This document shows, piece after piece, positions 25,091 through 33,575 of a stretch of DNA of 64,000 nucleotides (its first letter is position 1; the number at the start of each line of letters is the position of its first letter). The stretch comes from Dyadobacter chenhuakuii (GTDB taxonomy: Bacteria > Bacteroidota > Bacteroidia > Cytophagales > Spirosomataceae): assembly GCF_023821985.2 (NCBI RefSeq), contig NZ_CP099631.1, forward strand, positions 30,623 to 94,622, given 5' to 3'. The translations under genes and the position numbers were made by a program. Below the pieces are notes generated by a model that was given only the letters and a program-made list of their open reading frames with translations, was not told where the DNA came from and searched no databases.

Positions 25091-25507
25091 ATGATAGAAG
25101 AACACGACCTTACACTACCCACTTTGAACCAGGATAATGCAGTTAAAATTTACTCGAAAAGGGCAATTTTGGGTTTCTCGGTGTTTTTCTCCCCGGTGTT
25201 CGGAGGATTTTTACTACGTCAAAATCTACTAGACAGCAATAGAAAGAAAGAAGCCAATCTTATTTTGTTGATTTCAATTGCCTTTACAGTGTTAACAATA
25301 CTGATTGTGAACAGCCTACATACAAAAGGTGGCTCGTTTTCGTATCTTTTCAATATGGTATGGGGGGCAATCTTATCTGAGTATTTTTTTGGAAAATATT
25401 TCCCTGATGATAATTACGAATATAAGAAAATTTGGAAGGCGCTTTTAATATCAATCGCGATAACCGCTCCAATTATATTGGCCATGATTTTTGCACCCGC
25501 AGGATAA
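25091..25507 (+). CDS. membrane protein of unknown function
   Basis: A 138-residue protein with an N-terminal polar segment and a IYSKRAILGFSVFFSPVFGG signature. About four membrane spans follow (GFSVFFSPVFGGFLL, LILLISIAFTVLTILIV, YLFNMVWGAILSEYFF, ALLISIAITAPIILAMIF). Proteins with this start are common in Bacteroidota accessory regions, usually annotated only as hypothetical. No neighbouring gene suggests a role. Confidence 0.65.
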   Translation: MIEEHDLTLPTLNQDNAVKIYSKRAILGFSVFFSPVFGGFLLRQNLLDSNRKKEANLILLISIAFTVLTILIVNSLHTKGGSFSYLFNMVWGAILSEYFFGKYFPDDNYEYKKIWKALLISIAITAPIILAMIFAPAG

Positions 25508-26472
25508 TATTGACTACGGACGATAAGCACCGCGTCAAAACTCCGTTTTAGAGAATGGAAAATGCCAATTTTACACTCGAAAACCGGCTAGCTGTCAACC
25601 GATTTTAGTAGCAATGAGATATAAAACATCATACTAGCGTTACCTCAAAACTTATATTCTAAAATAACTTACTCACCGCTGTAACCCTACAACTATAAAA
25701 CCTCCGTGGTTCTGCGTAACCGGATAACAATATATATAGCCTTTGGGAAAGTGATTTTGCTTTGGCTTTCTTTTCAGTTGTTGGCTCGTTTTCCTGGGGG
25801 AGAAAAGAAGCGGCGGATATCCTTAGCTTTCATTAATGGGTTGTTTGACTGGTGAATAACAGAATATGCAATATATGAATGAGATCCAAACAAACATATT
25901 TTCAGTAAGTGCTGCTTGCAGCCGGTTACATATGAAGACAACAATTACTCAAAATTGGCTGTGTTAGCAACAAGAGATCGGGTTTTGTAAACGAGAAGGG
26001 ACTCAAATATTAATTGAGCTCAAAAGAATTCAACCTCTGTTCTGTAACCGGTTATTTACCCTCGAAATGCACAAGCGAGCCAAATCTAGAAGAATGATTG
26101 TTATAAGTCATGGGCAGTTGCCCGAGTTTATATATAAGATCCATAGTCGGTATCACTTCTCCGGGATTTTTTCAATTATCTAGTAGTACTTGAAAATTGA
26201 ATTTGTTAACGCTTGCTGACAAGCAAGAACTTGCAGTTAAGACAGTTAAGCGGATACTAAGCAGGTCGCCTTTGCACTACGTTTTTCGTGTACACATAAG
26301 ATTAACAATAACTTGGCGCCATCATTCGGCTATCAATGCTAAGTTTAGCCTATAAATTGTAGAATTAGTTTAATTTTCCTGAGTAAAACGATACTATTGG
26401 TTACTTAAGCGGATAAAACGCAGTATTTATAGTTTAGTTCAACTATTTATCACCATATCTTTTACAAACTTT
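25508..26472. other. gene-poor region with remnants
   Basis: Nearly 1 kb without an intact gene. It holds the 20-mer repeat CTGTCAACCGATTTTAGTAG (25592-25611, one change from 9324-9343), the degraded gene copy at 25733-25833, and AT-rich DNA that should carry the promoter of the gene at 26473. Confidence 0.5.
25733..25833 (-). pseudogene. 5' remnant copy of the gene at 18258-18746
   Basis: Reading from the ATG complement at 25831-25833 gives MKAKDI…FFS, then, with small indels, …ENEP…KKAKAKSL and a GYI-like end. It parallels MKTKNIRFFSVQENEQ of the intact gene, and about 50 bp of upstream DNA are also similar. It is frameshifted and truncated after some 33 codons. Confidence 0.7.
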
Positions 26473-27729
26473 ATGAAACGAATACTACTCTTTTTATCTT
26501 TCCTTTATCCACTAACTGGGTTCTGCCAGCAGTCAGAAATTGGTCAAGTTATATTACAGCCTATGCAAAAGAGGATATTTAGGCAAGAAATTAATTCTTA
26601 CAGCGAAATCGACGTACAATTTCAAATTCAAAAAACCAAAAAGAAAAAACCCCTAGTACCCACTCTGATGGCAACTGGGTTAATTCTTTCCAACGGTTAT
26701 CAAAATCCTCAGAATGAGACCCTAGTAGATAAACGTCGAATCAATACCATAACCCTCTCATTCCTTACTGGTGTTGGGATCTTAGCTTCGCACCGACGTG
26801 AGGCTGAAATTGTAGTAAAGCAGTACGCAACAGATGGGAAATTAATTAGCAGACTAAAAGTGCTAAAAAATAAAAATTCAGAGTATCGGGTGATAAAAGT
26901 TAGCGAAGAACCCGGTTTTCTGGTGATATCATTAATAAATCGAACTAAAAAACCTTTAACAATTATTGGATTAGGCAAAAGTGATTCGGATTCGACAATG
27001 CGTACAATGATGACGGACCCCTCTATCGATGGAGATGACAATGGCGGTGGACAGCCCTATGATGGAGGAACATTTGCCGCAGTTACAATTAGCGGGTCTA
27101 GCGGATCATCTCATTATATTTATTCTAACCGTGGTTCTGTACCTAATGATTCTTGGAGAGCTGGCAGCCCGTCAGGCCCTGGCGGCGGATCGGGTCATCC
27201 TGGTAGCGGTGGCGACGGAGGAGAATCCTCCGGTGCCCCATCACCAGAGGCAAAAAAATTAACCCGAGAATTTAACGAATTCGGCGCAAATAAATGTGAG
27301 GCACGCTATATTGGAGATCACCTGGTTGATGTTCCTCTTATGGCTCCAACTTTAATTTTTAATAAGCGCCGAGCAGAGCAATATATGACTGATCATAATA
27401 TGGAAGAGGCTAATACTGATGGGGCTTCTTCTGAGAATGCCTTAAAGCACGGCATAATGATCGCCTTGAACTATTGCAGTTTTGGAGAACAGCATGCCGA
27501 GACATTAGGCAACATCCATGAGATGTGTGGAGGAATAAACCAAAATCCAACCTCTGGGCAACTACAAATGGATAGAAAAAATAATCAAGTTGGGTTATTT
27601 ATTGCAAAAAGCCAAGGGTGTAATGACACATCTTTATTACTTTTAACATTGCACACAGCATACCAAAATGGATCATTTCGGGACATTACGGGAAATCCAA
27701 CACAATTGCTACCAGGACAAGAACCCTAA
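26473..27729 (+). CDS. exported protein with Gly-rich linker and DUF6973-like C-terminal domain
   Basis: A 418-residue protein: signal peptide (MKRILLFLSFLYPLTGFCQ), an N-terminal beta-rich domain to about 175, then a low-complexity Gly/Ser/Pro linker (about 195-255, PSGPGGGSGHPGSGGDGG). The C-terminal domain has ordered motifs GASSENALKHGIMIALNYC, GNIHEMC and MDRKNNQVGLFIA. The H…HE…MD..NN.VG pattern is that of DUF6973, a domain found at the C-terminus of Bacteroidota exported and polymorphic-toxin-like proteins. A modular effector is therefore plausible but unproven. The next gene starts 6 bp later and is a candidate partner or immunity protein. Confidence 0.68.
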   Translation: MKRILLFLSFLYPLTGFCQQSEIGQVILQPMQKRIFRQEINSYSEIDVQFQIQKTKKKKPLVPTLMATGLILSNGYQNPQNETLVDKRRINTITLSFLTGVGILASHRREAEIVVKQYATDGKLISRLKVLKNKNSEYRVIKVSEEPGFLVISLINRTKKPLTIIGLGKSDSDSTMRTMMTDPSIDGDDNGGGQPYDGGTFAAVTISGSSGSSHYIYSNRGSVPNDSWRAGSPSGPGGGSGHPGSGGDGGESSGAPSPEAKKLTREFNEFGANKCEARYIGDHLVDVPLMAPTLIFNKRRAEQYMTDHNMEEANTDGASSENALKHGIMIALNYCSFGEQHAETLGNIHEMCGGINQNPTSGQLQMDRKNNQVGLFIAKSQGCNDTSLLLLTLHTAYQNGSFRDITGNPTQLLPGQEP

Positions 27730-27735
27730 AAATTC

Positions 27736-28308
27736 ATGAGAAGCATTCTAATTGCCTTAGTTATATTTTCCATGCAAGTGTATATCTATCCAAATGTCGG
27801 TTTCCAGAACAAACACGTAGATATCAAAATTGGTGGTACAAAATGGGCTCTTCCGTCCACTGTTGGCGATGCAGTGAAACGACATGCCCTAAACTATAAG
27901 CCTCCTGGTTATTATTATAAAAATTATCCAAATAAAATGGAGGTCATATTAAGTGTCAATGATCAGCCAGGTGATTATTTCAAAGAGAATCAGCCTAAGG
28001 AGGCATTGTTTGACAGAACACTTAATGGCTATATTTTTCGGTTCCCCCAGAATCAAATTAACTACGATTCATTAAAAGTTGACATTGAAACAACGTACAA
28101 AAAGAAATTTAAATTGACTAAAGGGCGCAAGGAGGCAACGACTTTACGCGAGGATCAAATGCAATTCGAATACGACTTTCTTATGGTCGATGACAAATTA
28201 ACTATCGGCATACATAAAAGTCCTACCCTGGTGGTAGTTAGATACATGTATGGTATGTCAATAGGTAAGATGGGTGTAAAAATGGGTAGCTATTTGCATA
28301 AACGTTGA
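27736..28308 (+). CDS. hypothetical exported partner of the DUF6973-like protein
   Basis: A 190-residue protein with a signal-peptide-like start (MRSILIALVIFSMQVYIY). The mature part is alpha/beta, with LPSTVGDAVKRHALNYKPPG, a Lys-rich middle (YKKKFKLTKGRKEATTL) and a TLVVVRYMYGMSIGKMG end. No known family. The 6-bp spacing to the upstream gene and the terminator at 28440 make a two-gene transcript. If the upstream protein is an effector acting in the envelope, an exported immunity protein would be expected here. Confidence 0.65.
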   Translation: MRSILIALVIFSMQVYIYPNVGFQNKHVDIKIGGTKWALPSTVGDAVKRHALNYKPPGYYYKNYPNKMEVILSVNDQPGDYFKENQPKEALFDRTLNGYIFRFPQNQINYDSLKVDIETTYKKKFKLTKGRKEATTLREDQMQFEYDFLMVDDKLTIGIHKSPTLVVVRYMYGMSIGKMGVKMGSYLHKR

Positions 28309-28439
28309 CTTGGTGAGGTCTGAATATTTAACAAAGATCTTGTAATCATCAATTGAGACAGTAAACTAAATCCAATCAACAAATTGCCAAAATTGAATAA
28401 TCGTTTCGAGACACTATCTCAAAATCTGTTCAAAATTTA

Positions 28440-28467
28440 AATCGGGGTTGCAAACCCCGATTTTTTT
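28440..28467 (+). terminator. rho-independent terminator
   Basis: AATCGGGGTT (28440-28449), loop GCA, AACCCCGATT (28453-28462) and a T-run. It lies 130 bp after the stop of the gene ending at 28308 and ends that two-gene unit. Confidence 0.95.
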
Positions 28468-28488
28468 AAATTAAACAAAACACAGCTT

Positions 28489-28748
28489 ATGAGACCAGAA
28501 GATTTGTTGACTGATAAGTTTTAAAGCAATTCACCAGCTGCGACAAACTCAATGACTTTCTTGGCCAATTATAGAAGCAGGGCATTGAGAAAATGCTTGG
28601 AGGAGAGCTGGATGGACACTTAGGATATGACAACCTTGAACAGTCGCTCAGTACTTACTCCGATAACGGTTATGGGAAAAAGCTGGCTAAAACCAGTTAT
28701 GGGGAATCGGAAATACGTATGCCCTACAAACGTATGCTACTGGAATAG
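28489..28748 (+). pseudogene. N-terminal remnant of an IS256-family transposase
   Basis: Fragments in shifted frames give FLGQL, then KQGIEKMLGGELDGHLGYD, then NGYGKKLAKTSYGESEIRMP and a TAG at 28746-28748. This is the conserved opening of mutator/IS256 transposases (…ML.xELDxHLGY…N.RNG…KT..GEIEI..PRD). An in-frame TAA and frameshifts, plus loss of the catalytic DDE part, show it is dead. The R1 repeat copy c abuts its end. Confidence 0.8.
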
Positions 28749-28804
28749 GTTGTAGGAAATACTACATCAAAGATCTAAAGGTGCTCCTAAACTAAATGCT
28801 GGAA
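28748..28804 (+). repeat. dispersed repeat R1, copy c
   Basis: GGTTGTAGGAAATACTACAT, CAAAGATCT and an end CTAAACTAAATGCTGGAA. It directly follows the IS256 remnant. Confidence 0.75.
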
Positions 28805-28891
28805 ACTTACTCTTCTCCTACTTTTCTCCCATCTAGTTCAAAGGATATCTCTAGTCCAAATGAACAACGGTGTCTTATTCTCAGTGACTTC

Positions 28892-29941
28892 TTACAAATT
28901 GCCCTTACCTATCTGAAACTGATCGAAAGGTTTGTGCTTGTCGATTCGTTCCCTTGCTTCCATTAGTAGGTTATGGATTTTTCTTTCGAGCTCTTTTTTG
29001 GGAGGTAGCTCTGTCCAGTATTCGGCTACTACGATTCCATCCTTGTGCATTTCAAGCAATTCAACCTGTTCCCTGCTGCTCTCGGCACATAAAATTAAAC
29101 CCACTGGGGCAAGCTCGCCTTCTTTTCGTTCATACTTATCAAGCCATTTCAAGTACAATTCCATCTGCCCTTTATGCTTCGCTTCGAATTTTCCTAGCTT
29201 TAATTCGATAGCCACGAGGCGTTTTAAATTCCGATGGTAAAACAATAAGTCCAAGTGAAAATCTTCCCCATCTATTATCATTCGCTTCTGACGCTCAACA
29301 AATGCAAATCCTTTTCCTAATTCTAATATAAAAGACTCCAAATCGCGCAAGATAGCCTGTTCTAGGTCCTTTTCAAGATATGTATTTCGTAATCCCAAAA
29401 AATCCAGAAAGTATGGATCTTTAAAATTATCATGGATTGCCGGATGATTGCTAGTGTTTTGCAGGTTGGATATTTCTATCCTTTCAAATGCCTTACTGGC
29501 TATTAGTTTTCTGAGATCTCTTACTCCAAGTCCTTGATCAGCGACTATTTTGGCATAGAAAAGCTTAGCCGGGTCATTTTTAAGCGGTAACAGTACTAGA
29601 ATATGCGACCAACTCAATTGTCGTGACACTGTCACGACAATTGCTTCATCCTTGAATTGCTCGGCAAACTGCAACATTCGACGAAGATTTTTCTCCTCGA
29701 AATTCCGGCCATACTTTTCCGCCAGATGTAGTGACAGGGTCACTACAATCCTTTTCCCATAATCAGCCCGCTTGGTTTCCAAGATATTAAGGTTAATGCG
29801 ATGACCGATTTGCCAAAAAAGCATTGTGATTGCACTATTTGCTTGAAGGACCACCTTCTCCTGACCCTGTTCAATAAGCTTTGATATTTCAAGGAGTAAG
29901 TCATCCTCTGATTGTAACACAATCGCACGCTCTCTACTCAT
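28892..29941 (-). CDS. DUF1016/YhcG-type PD-(D/E)XK nuclease-family protein
   Basis: A 349-residue cytoplasmic protein with an N-terminal DUF1016 domain (about 1-160; HxxxxLxW pattern, RQLSWSHILVLLPLKND) and a C-terminal YhcG PD-(D/E)XK domain. The latter has FHLDLLFYHR supplying the Asp and VAIELKLGKF the E-x-K pair, with QMELYLKWLD and VGLILCAE following. The family is frequent in mobile and restriction-like islands, and its biological role is unsettled. A related, broken copy is at 33576-34590. Two perfect inverted repeats lie inside the N-terminal coding part (29615-29643 and 29727-29747), both encoding an IVVTxS motif. Confidence 0.9.
   Translation of the reverse strand: MSRERAIVLQSEDDLLLEISKLIEQGQEKVVLQANSAITMLFWQIGHRINLNILETKRADYGKRIVVTLSLHLAEKYGRNFEEKNLRRMLQFAEQFKDEAIVVTVSRQLSWSHILVLLPLKNDPAKLFYAKIVADQGLGVRDLRKLIASKAFERIEISNLQNTSNHPAIHDNFKDPYFLDFLGLRNTYLEKDLEQAILRDLESFILELGKGFAFVERQKRMIIDGEDFHLDLLFYHRNLKRLVAIELKLGKFEAKHKGQMELYLKWLDKYERKEGELAPVGLILCAESSREQVELLEMHKDGIVVAEYWTELPPKKELERKIHNLLMEARERIDKHKPFDQFQIGKGNL
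29615..29643. repeat. perfect 29-bp palindrome inside the DUF1016 gene
   Basis: Arms CAATTGTCGTGACA and TGTCACGACAATTG (14 bp each) with one central base. In the coding strand it reads ATT..ACA.TGT..CAATTG and encodes IVVTVSRQL. The equivalent codons of the second DUF1016 gene carry a palindrome with different arms. Confidence 0.95.
29727..29747. repeat. second palindrome inside the same DUF1016 gene
   Basis: Arms TGTAGTGAC and GTCACTACA (9 bp) with a 3-base centre, 84 bp upstream in the coding direction. It encodes IVVTLSLHL, a near copy of the IVVTVSRQL encoded by the longer palindrome. Confidence 0.9.
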
Positions 29942-30220
29942 ACAGATTAGATCAATTCAGGTTAAATGGTATCGGTAAGACCCTTTTTGCAAAACTAGAT
30001 ATTACTTTGCCTATTTGCTAAGCTGATACTTGAAAAGCGCTAATGCTCCGTTATTATGAACACAAGTGTGAAGTAAATACCCCTTGGTCTATTTAGGATC
30101 AGCGCTGTATATAAGCCTGGTAAAATAGACTTATAGCATTTTAAGAACGCCCCTTTTTAAAATGCCCAGCATAAACAAGTTGGAAAACGGGCGGCCTCCA
30201 CGGTGCGTACCGCGAATTGT

Positions 30221-30243
30221 TTCATGTAGTATTTCGGACAACC
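30221..30243 (-). repeat. dispersed repeat R1, short reverse copy d
   Basis: The reverse complement reads GGTTGTCCGAAATACTACAT. It lies in the 29942-30327 gap, which shows no gene otherwise. Confidence 0.6.
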
Positions 30244-30327
30244 AAAATATGGTGATCGTAAGTTGTTTAGGCTTGCGGAATACCAAACATAAGTCTCTAA
30301 GCATTTCGTGCTTTTAAGATATATTGG

Positions 30328-30930
30328 CTATTGTAGTTTCCCAAGCTCCGATTCAGCTCCAAGGTCAATCTTACCCTTCAAGATCTTATAAACAGTTGCC
30401 GATGATGGAATCGAGAACGCTTGCATAATATCTCTGATTGTACTTCCATCCTTATACGCTTTCAAAACCATTGGTGCAATTTTTTGGTAACGGGGGCTTA
30501 GGCCCTTTTTCCTCCCTCCCACCCGGCCCCGGGCCCTGGCGGCTTCAAGTCCCGCATTTGTCCGGCGAATCAATCTTTTCCGCTCATGTTGGGAAAGAAT
30601 AGCAAACAATTGAAAAATGAATTCTCCATGAGGGGTAGTTGTATCAATCAGCGGTTGACTCACACTTTTGAATAGAATACCTTTTTGATTCCATGTATCG
30701 ATAAGAACAATGAGCTCCAACGTTGTCCTTCCAAGCCGGTCAATGTCCCAGACATTCACTTCATCGCCTGGCCGTAACTGTTCAAGCATCTTATCATACT
30801 CTGGTCGATGTTTGCTCGCCCCAGAAATTTTCTCCGTAAAGATCTTCTCACAGCCCTCTCGTTTCAAGGCATCAACTTGCAACTCATAATTTTGCTCATC
30901 CTTTGAGACACGGATATACCCAAATTTCAT
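30328..30930 (-). CDS. serine recombinase (resolvase/invertase family)
   Basis: A 200-residue protein from the ATG reading MKFGYIRVSKDEQN; an open leader of 38 codons is unlikely to be translated. The resolvase domain has the nucleophile Ser9 in YIRVS, the RLGRTTLELI helix and SQHERKRLIRRTNAGLEAAR with the E-helix arginines. A C-terminal helix-turn-helix (MQAFSIPSSATVYKILKG) completes the normal Tn3-resolvase/DNA-invertase length. It is intact. The 5' flank has AT-rich GAAACAAA/TTTGTTTC elements (30930-31000) that could be its crossover or regulatory site. Its target is unknown. Confidence 0.9.
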   Translation of the reverse strand: MKFGYIRVSKDEQNYELQVDALKREGCEKIFTEKISGASKHRPEYDKMLEQLRPGDEVNVWDIDRLGRTTLELIVLIDTWNQKGILFKSVSQPLIDTTTPHGEFIFQLFAILSQHERKRLIRRTNAGLEAARARGRVGGRKKGLSPRYQKIAPMVLKAYKDGSTIRDIMQAFSIPSSATVYKILKGKIDLGAESELGKLQ

Positions 30931-31302
30931 ATTTGTTTCACAAAACTCATTAAGTTGGCAAATAAATGAAATTTGATTTCGCAAACAACAACATGAAACA
31001 AAATGTTGGAGATTTAAATATTCGGAAACCGAGGCAAGAGCCATTTCATTTTATCGATCGTTTTCGCGAACAACCGAGATGCGCAAAATAGCTCATGTGC
31101 TCATTATTGCTTGGCTAAGCGCGCGCTAATTATTGCCACATAACTGGCCGTTAACTGTGCCAGTTTTCTGATGTTCATTATATGGAGCTGTTGAACCCTT
31201 CTAAAAAAACTTTTGAATGGCAAAAGGGTATGACATAAGGCTGTCACTAACCACCCCGACCTTTGTAAAAACAAACAGCAAATAGTTTAAACACAGGCAA
31301 AG

Positions 31303-31695
31303 ATGCAAAAGAACACAACGGATCCTTGGGAATGGGGTAAGTACACAAATTCCGTACAAGCAGTCGAAATTAAAGAGCCAACGGGAACGCTTTATTGCTC
31401 CGGGCAAGTTGCCATTGATGCTAATGGCCAGCCTGTTGCCGCTGACATGAATACACAGTTGGAACTGACAATCAAGAATCTGGAGCACCTCATTAGTGAG
31501 GCTGGTTATGAGCCAGGTGGCATTGTCAGACTGAACGTGTACACAACGTCGACACAAGAGTTTTTCACCAGCTGTGTGCAGACTTATCAAGCCTGGATTG
31601 CAAAGCACGGCATCAAGCAAGCCACAACCATGCTCGAAGTAAAAGGTTTGTTTGGCGGGCTTACCGTTGAACTTGAGGCAACAGTGGTAAAGTAA
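31303..31695 (+). CDS. RidA/YjgF-family protein
   Basis: A 130-residue protein with the RidA fold signature: LYCSGQVAIDANGQPV at the start of the second strand, TIKNLEHLISEAGYEPGGIV in the helix, VRLNVYTTST, and a C-terminal GLTVELEATVV strand. RidA enzymes hydrolyse reactive enamine/imine intermediates; other subgroups have different or unknown ligands. The usual C-terminal R(x)CVE-type motif near FVGGAxVEIE is here LFGGLTVELE, so it belongs to an outlying subgroup. It is monocistronic with a terminator 20 bp after the stop. Confidence 0.88.
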   Translation: MQKNTTDPWEWGKYTNSVQAVEIKEPTGTLYCSGQVAIDANGQPVAADMNTQLELTIKNLEHLISEAGYEPGGIVRLNVYTTSTQEFFTSCVQTYQAWIAKHGIKQATTMLEVKGLFGGLTVELEATVVK

Positions 31696-31714
31696 TGAGT
31701 TTTAGAATTTGAAT

Positions 31715-31740
31715 AAAGGAGCCCATTTTCGGGCTCCTTT
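31715..31740 (+). terminator. rho-independent terminator
   Basis: AAAGGAGCCC (31715-31724), six-base loop, GGGCTCCTTT (31731-31740), then a T-rich run. It separates the RidA gene from the YdeI/WYL unit. Confidence 0.95.
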
Positions 31741-31775
31741 ATTTTGCTTATTTGTACTTTGATTCCAAGATCAAT

Positions 31776-32378
31776 ATGACCAACGAAACGGCAATCAAAT
31801 TCAGCCCTTCAAGCCGGCAAGAATGGCGGGAATGGTTACAGGAAAACCATTCACTTACACAATCTGTCTGGCTAGTCTACCATAAGAAAAGCGCACAGGT
31901 GCCCAACATATCTTGGAGTGAAGCTGTCGATGAGGCCATTTGTTTCGGTTGGATAGACAGTCTTTCCAGACCATTAGATAAGGAACGGTATATCCAGTTT
32001 TTCAGCAAAAGAAAGCCCGGTAGCGGTTGGTCAAAAATAAATAAGAATAAAGCCGAAAAACTCATTGAAGCTGGTTTGATGCAGCAGGCAGGTTATGATG
32101 CCATTGAGGCTGCCAGAAAAAATGGATCCTGGTCTCTTTTGGATGAAGTTGAAGAACTTGTAGTTCCTGATGACCTTCAAAAAGCCTTCGCCGATAAATC
32201 CGTTGCGAACAGCTTCTTCCAAAAATTGAGCAGATCGGACAAACGGAATTTGTTACAATGGCTGGTTTTAGCAAAAAAGACGGAAACCCGTCAAAAGCGG
32301 ATCAAAGAAATTGTTGAATTTGCGGATCAAAATTTAAAGCCAAGGATACTTAAATGGACAAAAAAAACTGGGCTGTGA
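31776..32378 (+). CDS. YdeI/OmpD-associated family protein
   Basis: A 200-residue protein from the ATG at 31776; a TTG start further upstream would overlap the terminator region. The family features are complete: EWREWLQENHSL, SVWLVYHKK, SEAVDEAICFGWIDSLSRPL and FFSKRKPGSGWSKINK, then the bacteriocin-resistance-type C-terminal helices ending in ETRQKRIKEIVEFA. The biochemical role of these proteins is poorly known. It overlaps the WYL regulator by 25 bp, so the two form one unit. Confidence 0.88.
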   Translation: MTNETAIKFSPSSRQEWREWLQENHSLTQSVWLVYHKKSAQVPNISWSEAVDEAICFGWIDSLSRPLDKERYIQFFSKRKPGSGWSKINKNKAEKLIEAGLMQQAGYDAIEAARKNGSWSLLDEVEELVVPDDLQKAFADKSVANSFFQKLSRSDKRNLLQWLVLAKKTETRQKRIKEIVEFADQNLKPRILKWTKKTGL

Positions 32379-33379
32379 ATGATTCTGACCTTACCCGCCT
32401 TTCCCGGCTTATCGCCTTACTTACACTACTTCAAACGAAGCGGACAGTTACAGCTGCCGAGTTGGCAAATCGTTTCTTGGTAAGCACCCGCACGATTTAC
32501 CGTGACATAAGAACCCTTGAAAGTGCAGGTATCCCTATTGTTACACAGGAAGGGAAGGGTTATTCGCTGCTGGAAGGGTACCGACTTCCTCCGGTTATGT
32601 TCACCCGAGAAGAAGCAATAGCGCTACTTACTGCTGAAAAGCTCGCCAGCAGACTCACTGATGTGGTCACAGCTCAGTTAAATGCCGCCGCAATGGACAA
32701 ACTTCGTGCAGCACTCAGGCTTTCCGACCGTGACCACCTGGAAGTAGTTGCCCCTTATATACAGGTGATGGAACCTGGAAGTGCATCCGATCGTCCTAAC
32801 GCGTATCAGCAATTGGTTACTGCCATTACAGCGCACCACGTTGTTTGCATTGGTTATCTCGCCGCAGAAACAGGCGAACCTACTATTCGTTACATTGAGC
32901 CGATCGGTCTGTATCTTAGTCAGCATTGGCACGTAATTGCTTTTTGTCGCCTGCGAATGGCATTTCGAAATTTTCGTCTGGACCGTATTACAAGCGTAGT
33001 TGTTTCTGACGAGTTGTTCAGTGCACGTACAGAAACACTACAACAATATTGGAATAACGAAGCTGAAAGAAGAAATAAAGAGAAAGTTGTGATCAGATTC
33101 AACCCCTCAATGGTATTACCTGCACAAGTACAGCACCTTCATGACACCAAGCACCAATATGGATGGGAATATGAAGATATCTTGCGCGATGGAAGCCTGG
33201 AACTGCTGTTTTTTGTAGGTTCACTCCCTTACCTAGCAACTTGGCTCTTGCCTTTTGCTGGTGCTGTTAAGATTGTCGAGCCGGAGTCATTGGGCGTGCA
33301 CTTATCGATGCTTGCGCGACAGGCCTACGATGCCTTTGTTCATAAGGAGTTTGAAACAGGCCCGATAAAGCGAGTTTGA
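32354..33379 (+). CDS. YafY-type transcriptional regulator (HTH_11-WYL)
   Basis: A 341-residue protein with an N-terminal winged helix (LSRLIALLTLLQTKRTVTAA, STRTIYRDIRTLESAGIPI), a WYL domain (about 140-215; the ligand-binding segment reads HHVVCIGYLAAETG, and LSQHWHVIAFCRLRMAFRNF) and a C-terminal WCX extension. WYL proteins bind nucleic-acid-like or nucleotide ligands and regulate stress or defence genes. It is translationally coupled to the YdeI gene by overlap and probably regulates that unit or itself. Length fits the family. Confidence 0.9.
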   Translation: MDKKNWAVNDSDLTRLSRLIALLTLLQTKRTVTAAELANRFLVSTRTIYRDIRTLESAGIPIVTQEGKGYSLLEGYRLPPVMFTREEAIALLTAEKLASRLTDVVTAQLNAAAMDKLRAALRLSDRDHLEVVAPYIQVMEPGSASDRPNAYQQLVTAITAHHVVCIGYLAAETGEPTIRYIEPIGLYLSQHWHVIAFCRLRMAFRNFRLDRITSVVVSDELFSARTETLQQYWNNEAERRNKEKVVIRFNPSMVLPAQVQHLHDTKHQYGWEYEDILRDGSLELLFFVGSLPYLATWLLPFAGAVKIVEPESLGVHLSMLARQAYDAFVHKEFETGPIKRV

Positions 33380-33443
33380 CAGGTAATTTGAAACTGGCCA
33401 CTCTAAAAGGGACACTTAAACGGCATGTGACATAAATATGCTT

Positions 33444-33474
33444 AGCACTCAACATAACGCCTGTTATATAACAA
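33444..33474 (+). repeat. dispersed repeat R2, strong copy
   Basis: AGCACTCAACATAACGCC then TGTTATATAACAA, 65 bp after the WYL gene stop. It is nearly identical to 24571-24601. Confidence 0.85.
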
Positions 33475-33575
33475 AATATTATTTGGTCGAAGTTGGCACC
33501 AGGGAACTCTTAGCTGAACTAATAACTTGATTTTGAATGATTTGAAGCAGTCAAAAAAATGAGGAAATTATGCAG

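Noticed and set aside
24571..33474. Calling R2 copies integron attC sites
   Set aside because: The required RYYYAAC/GTTRRRY boxes are not evident and no integron integrase is in the window; reported only as a repeat.
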